From Intrasporangium sp. (GTDB lineage: Bacteria > Actinomycetota > Actinomycetes > Actinomycetales > Dermatophilaceae), in the NCBI RefSeq assembly GCF_030452765.1, contig NZ_JAKDLO010000016.1:1-40814 (forward strand): a DNA stretch of 40,814 nt, read 5' to 3'. The notes beneath the pieces are model-generated. The model saw only the letters and a program-made list of their open reading frames with translations, was not told the origin of the DNA and did no database searches. Every line of letters starts with the position of its first letter. The stretch's first letter is position 1. This document shows positions 1-7,948 of this stretch, piece after piece. A program made the translations under genes and the position numbers.

Positions 1-409
1 CTGGCGGTGGGGCCGGGCTGGGCGGCATACCACCGCTCGGTGCAGCGCCCTTGCGCGGGCGGCGGGCGGTCGCGCCCGCCTTCGCGCCGTACCCGACGAG
101 GTTCGCGCCCTGCTTCTCCGAGCCTTCCTCCGTGGCACCCTGCGCCACGGCGGGGGCCGCGCCGCCCTTGCCGTCGTCGATCCGGATCAGGGGCGTGCCG
201 ACCTCGACGGTCTGGCCGACCTCGACGAGCATCTCGGTGACGGTGCCCGCCCACGGGATCGGCAGCTCGACGAGGGACTTGGCCGTCTCGACCTCGAGGA
301 CCATGTCGTTGACCTTGACGCTGTCGCCGACACCGACCCGCCACTCGACGATCTCGGCCTCGACGAGCCCCTCACCGGGGTCGGGCAGGTTGAACGTCTG
401 AATCGCCAT
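1..409 (-). CDS. bkdC: Dihydrolipoamide acyltransferase E2, N-terminal part (partial)
   Basis: The 5' 136 codons of the E2 acyltransferase of a branched-chain 2-oxoacid or pyruvate dehydrogenase complex; the rest lies beyond the window. The ATG at 409 opens MAIQTFNLPDPGEGL, a lipoyl domain. The lipoylated lysine sits in EVETAKSLVELP (about residue 45), the ETAKS form that I associate with actinobacterial BkdC-like proteins rather than the ETDKA of classical E2p. A Gly/Ala/Pro-rich linker follows from about residue 80. It lies 42 bp behind the E1beta stop and is co-transcribed with it. The E1-binding and catalytic domains are not visible, so substrate cannot be settled here. Confidence 0.9.
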   Translation of the reverse strand, partial: MAIQTFNLPDPGEGLVEAEIVEWRVGVGDSVKVNDMVLEVETAKSLVELPIPWAGTVTEMLVEVGQTVEVGTPLIRIDDGKGGAAPAVAQGATEEGSEKQGANLVGYGAKAGATARRPRKGAAPSGGMPPSPAPPP

Positions 410-451
410 GTGCAGGAAGCCTTCCCTGGGTTCTCGGTTGCGCGGGGTTGT

Positions 452-1462
452 TCAGTAGGCGAGGGCGCGGTCGACGCCGTCGAGGATCCGGTCGAGGTCG
501 GGGAGGAACTCCTCCTCGACCCGGCTCGGCGGATACGGGATGTTGGCGCCGCCCACCCGGACGACGGGCGCCTCGAGGTGGTAGAAGCACTGCTCGGTCA
601 CCTGGGCGGCGATCTCGGCGCCCATGGCCAGGAACGTGCTCGCCTCGTGCACCACGACGAGCCGGCCGGTCTTGCGGACCGACTCCGAGATCGTGTCGAT
701 CGGCAGGGGCGAGAGCGAGCGCAGGTCGATGACCTCGATGCTCGTGCCGTCCTGCGCGGCAGCATTGGCCGACTCGATCATCGTCTTGACGACCGGGCCG
801 TAGCCGAGCAGGGTCACGTCGGTGCCTTCGCGCACCACGGCGGCCTCGAAGAGACCGCGCGGTGCCTCCGTGGCCGTCGGGTCGTACTCGGCGCGGTCGT
901 GATAGCGGCGCTTGGGCTCCATGAAGATGACCGGGTCGTCACACTCGATGGCCTGCTGGATCATCCAGAACGCGTCCTCCGGGTTGGAACAGGACACGAC
1001 GCGCAGACCCGCGGTGTGGGCGAAGTAGGCCTCGGGGCTCTCCGAGTGGTGCTCGGGGCTGCCGATGCCGCCGCCGAACGGGAGCCGGATGACGATCGGC
1101 ATCTTCAGGGCCCCGAGCGAGCGGGCATGCATCTTGGCGACCTGGCAGACGATCTGGTCGAAGGCCGGGTAGACGAAACCGTCGAACTGGATCTCACAGA
1201 CGGGACGGTAACCGCGCATCGCCATCCCGACGGCGGTGCCGACGATGCCGGACTCGGCGAGCGGCGAGTCGATGACGCGCTCCTCGCCGAAGTCCTTCTG
1301 CAGCCCCTCGGTGATGCGGAACACGCCACCGAGCTTGCCGATGTCCTCCCCGATGAGCACAACCTTGGGGTCGCGTTCCATGGCCCGGCGCATGCCGTTG
1401 GTGAGGCTGCGCCCGAGCCCCAGCTTCTGGAGGTGCTCCGAGGTCTGGGTGGTGGTCGTCAT
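452..1462 (-). CDS. bkdB: 2-oxoacid dehydrogenase E1 component, beta subunit
   Basis: A 336-residue transketolase-like beta subunit that pairs with E1alpha to decarboxylate a 2-oxo acid on thiamine diphosphate and acylate the E2 lipoyl arm. Visible family motifs are GEDIGKLGGVFRIT near residue 38, DSPLAESGIVGTAVGMA near 65, the EHHSESPEAYFAHTAGL segment near 137 and a C-terminal transketolase domain with VIDLRSLSPLP. GGVF and IPYPPSR are typical of branched-chain or pyruvate E1beta. The start ATG lies one base after the E1alpha TGA (TGACATG), with a GGGGGAG ribosome site inside the end of E1alpha, so the two are translationally linked. Branched-chain versus pyruvate specificity is not proven. 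Confidence 0.93.
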   Translation of the reverse strand: MTTTTQTSEHLQKLGLGRSLTNGMRRAMERDPKVVLIGEDIGKLGGVFRITEGLQKDFGEERVIDSPLAESGIVGTAVGMAMRGYRPVCEIQFDGFVYPAFDQIVCQVAKMHARSLGALKMPIVIRLPFGGGIGSPEHHSESPEAYFAHTAGLRVVSCSNPEDAFWMIQQAIECDDPVIFMEPKRRYHDRAEYDPTATEAPRGLFEAAVVREGTDVTLLGYGPVVKTMIESANAAAQDGTSIEVIDLRSLSPLPIDTISESVRKTGRLVVVHEASTFLAMGAEIAAQVTEQCFYHLEAPVVRVGGANIPYPPSRVEEEFLPDLDRILDGVDRALAY

Positions 1463-1463
1463 G

Positions 1464-2606
1464 TCAGTGCTCCCCCTCGAAGCTCGCCTGGTACTCGAGA
1501 TAGGCGGCCCGCTCCGCCTCCATCACCGGGTGGTCCCCGGCGTAGACGTGCTCCCACATCGTCTCGCCGGGCGGCGCCTGCAGGCTGAGGCAACCGTCAC
1601 GCAGCTCGTGCGCGAACTGGTCGGCCTCCTCGTCGATCGAGTGGAAGTACGACTCCTCGGCCATGCCCTCGTGGGCGAGGTAGGTCTTCAGGCGCAGGAT
1701 CGGGTCGCGCAGCTTCCACTGCTCGACCTCGGCGGAGACGCGGTACTTCGTCGGGTCGTCGGCCGTCGTGTGGGCGCCCATCCGGTAGGTGAACGCCTCG
1801 ATCAGCAGCGGCCCGTTGCCGTTGCGGGCCTCGTCGAGGCAGTGCCGCGTCACCGCGTACGTGGCGAGAATGTCGTTGCCGTCGACGCGGATGCCGGGGA
1901 AGCCGAAGCCGCGGGCCCGCTGGTAGAGCGGGATCCGGGTCTGCTTCGAGACCGGCTCGGAGATGGCCCACTGGTTGTTCTGGCAGAAGAACACGACCGG
2001 GGCATCGAAGCTCGCCGCGTAGACGAACGACTCGTTGACGTCGCCCTGGGCGGTCGCTCCGTCGCCGAAGTAGCAGATGACTGCCATGTCGCGGTCGGGG
2101 TCGCCCGTGCCGACGTGGCCGTCCATCTTGACACCCATCGCGTAGCCGGTCGCGTGCAGCGTCTGGGCGCCGATGACGATCGTGTAGAGATGGAAGTTGT
2201 GCTCCTTGGGGTCCCAGCCGCCCTGGCTCACCCCGCGGAAGAGCTGCAACGAGCTCTGCGGGTCCATGCCGCGCACGAAGCCGACGCCGTGCTCGCGGTA
2301 GGTCGGGAAGCAGAAGTCGTGCGGCTTGAGCGCCCGGCCCGACCCGACCTGGGCCGCCTCCTGGCCGAGCAGGCTCGGCCACAGCCCGAGCTCACCCTGC
2401 CGCTGCAGCGCGTAGCCCTCGGCGTCCAAGCGCCGGATCAGGACGAGGTCGCGATAGAAGCCGCGCAGGTCGTCGGCCTTCAGGTCGGCGACGTACGCGT
2501 CGTAGTCGGGGTGTGACACGCGCTGCCCCTCCGGGGTCAGCAGCTGGATCATGTCCGGGCCGCCTTCGGCAGCCGTTGGGCGTTGGACGACGTCGATGTC
2601 GGTCAC
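1464..2606 (-). CDS. bkdA: 2-oxoacid dehydrogenase E1 component, alpha subunit
   Basis: A 380-residue thiamine diphosphate-binding E1alpha, first gene of the operon. The TPP fold shows GDG at residues 181-183 and NN at 210-211 with the expected 26-residue spacing, and the regulatory-loop region YRMGAHTTADDPTKYR near 274-289. I chose the GTG at 2606 because GGAGGAG stands five bases upstream (2612-2618) and the length then matches the family. The reading frame stays open upstream to 3278 and runs into a degraded ATPase gene, so an automatic caller may predict a 604-residue fusion; that is an accident of a stop-free GC-rich frame. A possible -10 on the minus strand is TAAGTT (2737-2742), weakly supported. 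Confidence 0.93.
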   Translation of the reverse strand: MTDIDVVQRPTAAEGGPDMIQLLTPEGQRVSHPDYDAYVADLKADDLRGFYRDLVLIRRLDAEGYALQRQGELGLWPSLLGQEAAQVGSGRALKPHDFCFPTYREHGVGFVRGMDPQSSLQLFRGVSQGGWDPKEHNFHLYTIVIGAQTLHATGYAMGVKMDGHVGTGDPDRDMAVICYFGDGATAQGDVNESFVYAASFDAPVVFFCQNNQWAISEPVSKQTRIPLYQRARGFGFPGIRVDGNDILATYAVTRHCLDEARNGNGPLLIEAFTYRMGAHTTADDPTKYRVSAEVEQWKLRDPILRLKTYLAHEGMAEESYFHSIDEEADQFAHELRDGCLSLQAPPGETMWEHVYAGDHPVMEAERAAYLEYQASFEGEH

Positions 2607-2611
2607 GTGGG

Positions 2612-2618
2612 CTCCTCC
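2612..2618 (-). promoter_or_regulatory. Ribosome binding site that fixes the bkdA start
   Basis: GGAGGAG on the minus strand, five bases before the GTG at 2606. It selects this start over the much longer open frame that continues upstream. Confidence 0.8.
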
Positions 2619-2784
2619 GCCGGCCTGCGCTGGCCGGCTATCCGCTGGGTCCACCGGCGGGGATCGGCCCGGCAGTGGGTGGTGCACATGGGGCCGACCG
2701 AGGGTGACGGCGGCGGCATGCGTGGTGCTGGTTCGCAACTTACCGGAGCCTTCTGGAAATCTCACATTGCGGGACGGACGACTG

Positions 2785-3565
2785 AGGGTCAGCGGCGAGC
2801 GCTCCAGCTCCAGGCCGGGGTCGTCAACAGGCCCTGCCCCCTGCACGAACGTCTCGCCGAGGTCCTTGACCAGGGTGACCCGGCGGGGCGGCGACCCGAG
2901 CCCCGTCCCGTGGTCCTCGCCGTGCTCGTCACGCTCGTCGCTGTGCTCATCGCCGGGTGCCACGACGCCCATCGCGCGGATCAGCTGCTCGGAGTGGGTC
3001 ACGACCATGACCTGGCTCTGCTCCCCCGCGGCGGTGACGAGCCGGGCGAGCGGACCGAGCAGCTCCGGGTGCAGCGAGGTCTCCGGCTCGTTGAGCACGA
3101 GCAACGGCGGCGGGTCGACCGTGAGGAGGGCCGCGACGAGGCACAGGTAGCGCAGGGTGCCGTCGGACAGCTCCGCGCCCCGAAGTGGGCGGAGCATGCC
3201 GGGCTGGTGCAGCTCGACCTCGAACCGGCCATCAGTGACGGCGACCCGCAGGATCGCGCCGTCGAAGGCGTCGCCCACCGGAGCAGCTCAGGAGCGCGGG
3301 CCGGGTCGGCGAGCTCGGTCAGCATCGACTCCCAGGGGCGCAGGGACCGGGCCAGCTCGGTCCAGCTGCGGCTTCCGCGACCCGTCCGACTCGACCCCCG
3401 GCCGACCGGCTCCGGGTCGGACTCCCAGTCATCGAGGTCTCGCTCGTCCTCCCGACCCGGCTCGTCGTCGGTCCGCCGAGTCTCGACGACCGACCAGCGG
3501 CGCCGGACCAGCACCGAGCCGGGCCGCATCACCGGCCCGGCCCAGGCTGTACCGAGGTGCCGTAC
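2785..3565 (-). pseudogene. Remnant of an AAA_21-type ATPase with an internal deletion and no N-terminus
   Basis: Two blocks of one predicted-ATPase family survive in different frames. From about 3278 down to 2785 the frame reads VGDAFDGAILRV, LRPLRGAELSDGTLRYL, LLVLNEPETSLHPELL (Walker B) and MVVTHSEQL, the C-terminal nucleotide-binding half. Upstream, about 3285-3560, another frame reads WAGPVMRPGSVLVRRR and LRPWESMLTELADPAR, which belongs to the middle of the same family. The segment between them, which I estimate at about 100 residues, is gone, and the two halves are out of frame. The N-terminal Walker A part is absent; the homology stops beside the inverted repeat at 3569-3642. The original stop is lost and the frame runs into bkdA. 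Family assignment is from memory of homologues. Confidence 0.75.
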
Positions 3566-3568
3566 CGA

Positions 3569-3642
3569 AGGACACAACAAGTCCGCGTCCCAGGGCCCCA
3601 ACCCGCACGGGAGCGGACCGCGACCGGGACTTGTTGTGTCCT
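3569..3642. repeat. Inverted repeat with perfect 16-bp arms
   Basis: AGGACACAACAAGTCC at 3569-3584 is repeated exactly in reverse complement at 3627-3642, with a 42-bp GC-rich centre. GTCCGC (3581-3586) and GCGGAC (3613-3618) can form a second pairing inside. The arms are more AT-rich than the surroundings. It sits at the truncated end of the decayed ATPase gene and about 50 bp past the pat stop codon. It could be a mobile-element footprint, a long bidirectional terminator for pat, or a structured RNA. Confidence 0.85.
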
Positions 3643-3695
3643 ACTGCCCAGTAGCCGCTAGGGGTGCCCGAGGCGCGGTTTGCAGTCGGCGTGCC

Positions 3696-4790
3696 TCAGC
3701 GGGCGCCGAACTGCTCGGCGACCTCGAGGACCCGGCTGTTGGCCTCGGGCTCGCCGATGGTGACGCGCACCCCGTCGTCGCCGTACTGACGCACCACCAG
3801 ACCCGCCGCCTCGCATGCCTGCGAGAACGCCGTCGACTCCTCGCCGAGCGGGAACCAGACGAAGTTGGCTTCGGTCTGCGGGAGCTGCCAGCCCTGGTCG
3901 ACCAGGCCCTGCACGACCCGGTCGCGCTCGGCCACGATCGACTCGACCCGCTCGGTCAGCTCGTCGACCGCGTCGAGCGAGGCGATCGCGGCGGCCTGGG
4001 CCAGCGAGTTGACCCCGAACGGCGTCGCGGTCCGGCGGATCGCGGCCGCGACCGGGGGGTGCGCCACGGCGAAACCGACCCGCAGCCCCGCGAGCCCGTA
4101 CGCCTTCGAGAAGGTCCGGAGCACCACGACATTGGAGTGGTTGCGCCAGACCTCGAGGCCGCGGACGGCATCATGGTCACGGACGAACTCGACGTAGGCC
4201 TCGTCGACGACGACCACGACGTCGTCGGGCACCGCGGCGATGAAGCGCTCCAGCTCGTCCGTGTGCACCGCCGGGCCGGTGGGGTTGTTCGGGGTGCAGA
4301 CCAGGACCACCCGGGTCCGGTCGGTGACCGCTGCGGCCATCGCGTCGAGCCGGTGTCGGCCGTCGGCGGCCAGCCCGACCGTGACCGGCTGGGCGCCGAC
4401 GAGCTGCGTCACGATCGGATAGGCCTCGAAGGACCGCCACGCGAAGACCACCTCGTCTCCGGCGTCGCAGGCGGCCTCGACGATCTGCCCGAGCACTGCC
4501 ACCGAGCCGGTCCCCGTCGCGACGCACTCGGCCGGCACGTCGAGCGCCTGGGCGAGCCGCTGCGTCAGCGCGGCCACCGCCATGTCGGGGTAGCGGTTGA
4601 GCGTCGCCGCGGCCTCCTCGACCGCCTTGAGGACCGAGGGAAGCGGGCCGTAGGGGTTCTCGTTCGACGACAGCTTGTAGGCGGTCATCCCGGGCGGCGC
4701 CGCGGCGGGCTTGCCCGGCTTGTAGTCCGGCAGCTGCGCAAGCACGTCACGCAGGCGAACGTGGCTCTGGGACACGGCGTCGTCGCTCAT
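3696..4790 (-). CDS. pat: Aromatic amino acid aminotransferase (HisC2/Pat family)
   Basis: A 364-residue PLP-dependent class I/II aminotransferase. It shows SSNENPYGPLPSV near residue 41, the FAWRSFEAYP segment (116-125), NNPTG near 168, DEAYVEFVRD near 196 and the PLP lysine in RTFSKAYGLAG (Lys229). The WRSFE segment and overall pattern match mycobacterial Pat, which transaminates phenylalanine, tyrosine and their keto acids, more closely than histidinol-phosphate HisC. It is the only gene on its transcript here. The start ATG at 4790 is preceded by TATTGT and six bases, with no clear ribosome site, so the message is probably leaderless. A histidine-pathway role is not excluded. Confidence 0.88.
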   Translation of the reverse strand: MSDDAVSQSHVRLRDVLAQLPDYKPGKPAAAPPGMTAYKLSSNENPYGPLPSVLKAVEEAAATLNRYPDMAVAALTQRLAQALDVPAECVATGTGSVAVLGQIVEAACDAGDEVVFAWRSFEAYPIVTQLVGAQPVTVGLAADGRHRLDAMAAAVTDRTRVVLVCTPNNPTGPAVHTDELERFIAAVPDDVVVVVDEAYVEFVRDHDAVRGLEVWRNHSNVVVLRTFSKAYGLAGLRVGFAVAHPPVAAAIRRTATPFGVNSLAQAAAIASLDAVDELTERVESIVAERDRVVQGLVDQGWQLPQTEANFVWFPLGEESTAFSQACEAAGLVVRQYGDDGVRVTIGEPEANSRVLEVAEQFGAR

Positions 4791-5051
4791 CCCGCCACAA
4801 TAGACACACCACCACTGCAGGCACCCGGACCGCCGGCCCGGGCCACCCAGGCGGGCTGACCAGCGATCTGGGCCACCGACCCGCTCTACCTCGACCGGTC
4901 CGTTCCGCGGGACACTGGCGGTCGCGGCGGTGGGCAGCCGGACACGCTGCGGGAGCGAGCGGCATACGGACGCTTGTGGCTAGGCTCACCCTGTCGCCTC
5001 GACGCAGCCCCGACCCACCCGCTCCACGCACCACTCACGAAAGACGAGCCC
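4791..5051. other. Divergent intergenic region between pat and pfkA
   Basis: 261 bp without a gene. It holds the pat -10 (4797-4802), one CGGCATAC motif (4960-4967) and a possible pfkA -10, TAGGCT (4981-4986), which would give a leader of about 60 bases. No convincing -35 or operator was seen. Confidence 0.5.
4797..4802 (-). promoter_or_regulatory. -10 element of pat, leaderless
   Basis: TATTGT on the minus strand, followed by six bases (GGCGGG) and the ATG at 4790. This places the transcript start at or next to the start codon. Confidence 0.55.
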
Positions 5052-6119
5052 ATGCGCATCGGGATCCTCACCGGAGGCGGGGACTGCCCCGGCCTCAACG
5101 CCGTCATCCGAGGCGCGGTCCGCGCCGCGGAGGTCACCTACGACAGCACTGTCATCGGCTTCCGCAACGCCTGGCGCGGGGTCATGGACGACGACTACGA
5201 GCCGCTCGACGTCGAGGTGTGCCGCGGCATCCTGCCGCGCGGCGGCACGATCCTCGGCACCTCCCGCGACCAACCGTTCGCGCGCGAGGACGGGCTGAGG
5301 CTCGTGCGCAAGGCCTACGACCGGCACGGGCTCGACGCCATCATCGCCGTCGGCGGCGAGGGCTCGATGGCGGTCGCGAACGAGCTGCACCAGAACGGCT
5401 TCCCGGTCGTCGGCGTCCCCAAGACGATCGACAACGACATCCAGCTGACCGAGATGACCTTCGGCTTCCAGACCGCCGTGCAGATCTGCACGGACGCGAT
5501 CGACCGGCTGCACACGACCGCCGAGTCGCACCACCGCGTCCTCGTCGTGGAGGTCATGGGTCGGCACGTCGGGCACATCGCCATCTGGTCGGGGCTCGCC
5601 GGCGGAGCCGCGATGACGCTGACTCCCGAGGAGCCGTTCGACATCGAGGAGGTCTGCGAGCGGATCGTCGGGCGGCACCGCAAGGGTCGCTACGCGACGA
5701 TCCTCGTCGTCGCCGAGGGTGCCCTGCCGAAGGAGGGAACCTTCGAGATCCCGGAGCCCGAGATCGACAGCTACGGCCACAAGGTCCTCGGCGGCATCGC
5801 CCACATCCTCGAGCGGGAGATCCACGGCCGCACCGGCATCGAGACCCGCACGACGGTCCTGGGGCACGTCCAGCGCGGCGGCTCCCCGGTCGCCTTCGAC
5901 CGGATGCTCGGCACCCGCTTCGGGGTCGCCGCGATCGAGGCGGCCCTCGACGGCGGATGGGGCGAGATGGTGGCCCTGCAGAACGGACAGATCACCCGGG
6001 TGCCGGTCAAGGACGCCATCGGCTCGCTCAAGACGGTCGAGCCGGACCTGCTCCGTCTCAACACGATGTTCCAGCCGCGCCTGCCCGGAGACGACCACCC
6101 GGGGCTGCCACGCGTGTAA
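5052..6119 (+). CDS. pfkA: 6-phosphofructokinase
   Basis: A 355-residue phosphofructokinase that phosphorylates fructose 6-phosphate in glycolysis. MRIGILTGGGDCPGLNAVIRG opens the protein, with GGEGS (101-105), PKTIDND (123-129, catalytic region) and EVMGRHVGH (167-175, substrate binding) in place. Glycine rather than aspartate at the fourth position of GGEGS points to ATP rather than pyrophosphate as donor, while the lysine in PKTIDND is the residue linked to PPi enzymes; this mixed pair is usual in actinobacterial ATP-type enzymes. The frame is open to 4974, but the ATG at 5052 fits the family. It is followed 10 bp later by a small membrane-protein gene. Confidence 0.94.
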   Translation: MRIGILTGGGDCPGLNAVIRGAVRAAEVTYDSTVIGFRNAWRGVMDDDYEPLDVEVCRGILPRGGTILGTSRDQPFAREDGLRLVRKAYDRHGLDAIIAVGGEGSMAVANELHQNGFPVVGVPKTIDNDIQLTEMTFGFQTAVQICTDAIDRLHTTAESHHRVLVVEVMGRHVGHIAIWSGLAGGAAMTLTPEEPFDIEEVCERIVGRHRKGRYATILVVAEGALPKEGTFEIPEPEIDSYGHKVLGGIAHILEREIHGRTGIETRTTVLGHVQRGGSPVAFDRMLGTRFGVAAIEAALDGGWGEMVALQNGQITRVPVKDAIGSLKTVEPDLLRLNTMFQPRLPGDDHPGLPRV

Positions 6120-6129
6120 GGATGAGCAG

Positions 6130-6513
6130 GTGCTCGTCGACTTCGCGATCAAGACCGTCATCAACGGGATCGCGCTGTGGATCGCAGCATGGCTCGTCCC
6201 CGGCATCGCCTTCGGGTCGAGCCCCGACACCTGGGTCGTCGTGCGCACGGTCGTGGTCGTGGCGTTGATCTTCGGGCTCATCAACGCCTTCGTGCGGCCC
6301 GTCGCAAAGATCCTCTCGCTGCCGCTCATCATCCTGACGCTGGGGCTGTTCGTCTTCGTCGTCAACGCGCTGATGCTCGAGCTGACCTCGTGGGTCGCTG
6401 AGCAGTTCAGCCTGCCGTTCCACGTCGACGAGTTCTTCTGGGATGCGATCCTCGGCTCGCTCGTGATCACCTTCGTGTCGATGGTCCTCAGCTCGTTCAA
6501 CCCCAGGGACTGA
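6130..6513 (+). CDS. Small membrane protein, phage holin 4_2 / YvlD family
   Basis: A 127-residue protein with four hydrophobic segments (about residues 8-27, 37-57, 61-85 and 100-118). The family is PF04020 (YvlD, named phage_holin_4_2); in chromosomes it is a conserved membrane protein of unknown role and not evidence of a prophage. INAFVRPVAKILSLPLIILTLG is the recognisable family stretch. I use the GTG at 6130 because AAGGATGAG lies just upstream, overlapping the end of pfkA. It is probably read from the pfkA transcript. Confidence 0.8.
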   Translation: MLVDFAIKTVINGIALWIAAWLVPGIAFGSSPDTWVVVRTVVVVALIFGLINAFVRPVAKILSLPLIILTLGLFVFVVNALMLELTSWVAEQFSLPFHVDEFFWDAILGSLVITFVSMVLSSFNPRD

Positions 6514-6600
6514 CCCGCTGGTATGCCGCTGTGTGGGCTACCGCCGGTGGCTGGCTCGTGTGCGTGGTCGGGCTGGTGCTGGGGGGACTGTGCGGGCCGA

Positions 6601-6678
6601 CGACCGTTGGTCGTGCCGAGCCGCTGGTCTCCGCACGGCCGCCACCACGATGATCGACGTTCGCTGACCAATGGTCGT
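6601..6678. promoter_or_regulatory. Twin palindromes upstream of sbcD
   Basis: CGACCGTTGGTCGT (6601-6614) and TGACCAATGGTCGT (6665-6678) are two copies of a GACCNNTGGTC palindrome, 64 bp apart, in the 237-bp gap before sbcD. They look like operator sites. They do not match the actinobacterial LexA box (CGAACNNNNGTTCG type). The rest of the gap (6514-6750) holds one GTATGCCG motif (6521-6528) and the sbcD -10. Confidence 0.4.
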
Positions 6679-6738
6679 TCGTCGGTCGGGACTCGTCGCA
6701 GGGCGCGTGTCGGCGAGAGCTGTGTCGCAGGTCGGTCA

Positions 6739-6744
6739 TACGGT
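6739..6744 (+). promoter_or_regulatory. -10 element of sbcD, leaderless
   Basis: TACGGT followed by six bases (CTGGGC) and the ATG at 6751, with no ribosome site before the start. Confidence 0.55.
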
Positions 6745-6750
6745 CTGGGC

Positions 6751-7947
6751 ATGCGGTTGCTGCACACCTCTGACTGGCACCTCGGGCGCACGTTGCACGG
6801 CGTGAACCTGCACGAGGCGCAGTCGGCGGCGCTCGAGCGGATCTGCCGGCTCGTCGAGGACCCGGTCGACGGCGTGCCGGTCGACGCGGTGCTGCTCGCG
6901 GGAGACGTCTACGACCGAGGGGTGCCGCCGGTGGAGTCGGTCATGCTGTTCGAGGCGACCCTCGCGCGGTTGTCCGAGGTCACCACGGTCGTCGTCATCT
7001 CCGGCAACCACGACTCGGCGGTCCGGCTCGGCTACGGGGCAGGCCTGTTCCGTGACCGCATCCGGGTGATGACCGATCCGAGGCGGCTCGAGGTCCCGGT
7101 CATGGTCGAGGGTTCGGACGGGGTGCGCGCGGCCGTCTACGGCATCCCCTACCTCGACGTCGACCAGGCCCGGGGCCTGCTCGCCGGTGGCGGCGACCCG
7201 CTGCCTCGCTCTCACCAGGCGGTGCTCGCGGCGGCGTGCGAGCGGATCCGCGCCGATATCGCAGGGCGCGACGAGGTGCGCAGCGTGGTCATGGCGCACG
7301 CCTTCGTCGCCGGTGCCGAGCCGAGCGACTCGGAGCGCTCGATCGCGGTCGGTGGGGTCGACCGGGTGGCCGGAACGGTCTTCGCCGGCATCGACTACGC
7401 GGCACTCGGGCACCTGCACGGGCCGCAGTCGCCGGAGGGTCCCGAGGGCAGCCTGGTGCGCTACTCGGGGTCGCCGCTGCGCTACTCGTTCTCCGAGGAG
7501 CACCAGAGCAAGGTCGTCCTGCTCGTCGACCTGCCGGCCGAGGGGCGCGTGGCCGTGACCCCGGTCGAGATCGAGCAGCCCCGCCCGATGGCGACGTTGC
7601 GCGGGCGGCTCGAGCACCTGCTGTCAGAGCAGTCCCTCGCGGCCCACGAGGGGTCGTGGGTGCGGGTCACGGTGACCGACCGGGTCCGGCCGGACTCGTT
7701 GATGGACCGGCTGAAGTCGCGATTCCCCTTCGTGCTGCAGGTCTTCCACGAGCCGGACGGGGCGGCGGCGCGGCGGCGCGGTGGCACGACCGCGGTCAGC
7801 GAGCGCGACCCGCGCGAGCTGGGGTCCGACTTCATCGCGCACGTGACCAAGACCGAGGCGAGCGAGGGCGAGCTCGGCGTCTTCGTCGCCGGCTACGAGG
7901 CGGCCGTCACGGCGCAGCGGCTCGCCGAGGCCCAGGAGGTGGCGTGA
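6751..7947 (+). CDS. sbcD: Exonuclease SbcD, nuclease subunit of SbcCD
   Basis: A 398-residue Mre11-type metallophosphoesterase. The metal-binding motifs appear in order: LHTSDWHLGR at the N-terminus, LLAGDVYDRG near residue 50, ISGNHDS near 84, the histidine in MAHAFVAG near 183 and ALGHLHGPQ near 217. With SbcC it cuts hairpins and processes double-strand ends. The frame is open back to 6523, but MRLLHTSDWHLG is the family N-terminus. It overlaps nothing; its TGA is one base before the sbcC GTG, so the pair is translationally coupled. Confidence 0.95.
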   Translation: MRLLHTSDWHLGRTLHGVNLHEAQSAALERICRLVEDPVDGVPVDAVLLAGDVYDRGVPPVESVMLFEATLARLSEVTTVVVISGNHDSAVRLGYGAGLFRDRIRVMTDPRRLEVPVMVEGSDGVRAAVYGIPYLDVDQARGLLAGGGDPLPRSHQAVLAAACERIRADIAGRDEVRSVVMAHAFVAGAEPSDSERSIAVGGVDRVAGTVFAGIDYAALGHLHGPQSPEGPEGSLVRYSGSPLRYSFSEEHQSKVVLLVDLPAEGRVAVTPVEIEQPRPMATLRGRLEHLLSEQSLAAHEGSWVRVTVTDRVRPDSLMDRLKSRFPFVLQVFHEPDGAAARRRGGTTAVSERDPRELGSDFIAHVTKTEASEGELGVFVAGYEAAVTAQRLAEAQEVA

Positions 7948-7948
7948 C

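Noticed and set aside
1464-3278. A 604-residue ATPase-E1alpha fusion protein
   Set aside because: A strong ribosome site and the family length support a start at 2606, and the upstream part lacks Walker A and has a frame break.
6130-6513. A prophage holin
   Set aside because: The family name is historical; it is a chromosomal membrane protein behind pfkA and no phage genes are near.
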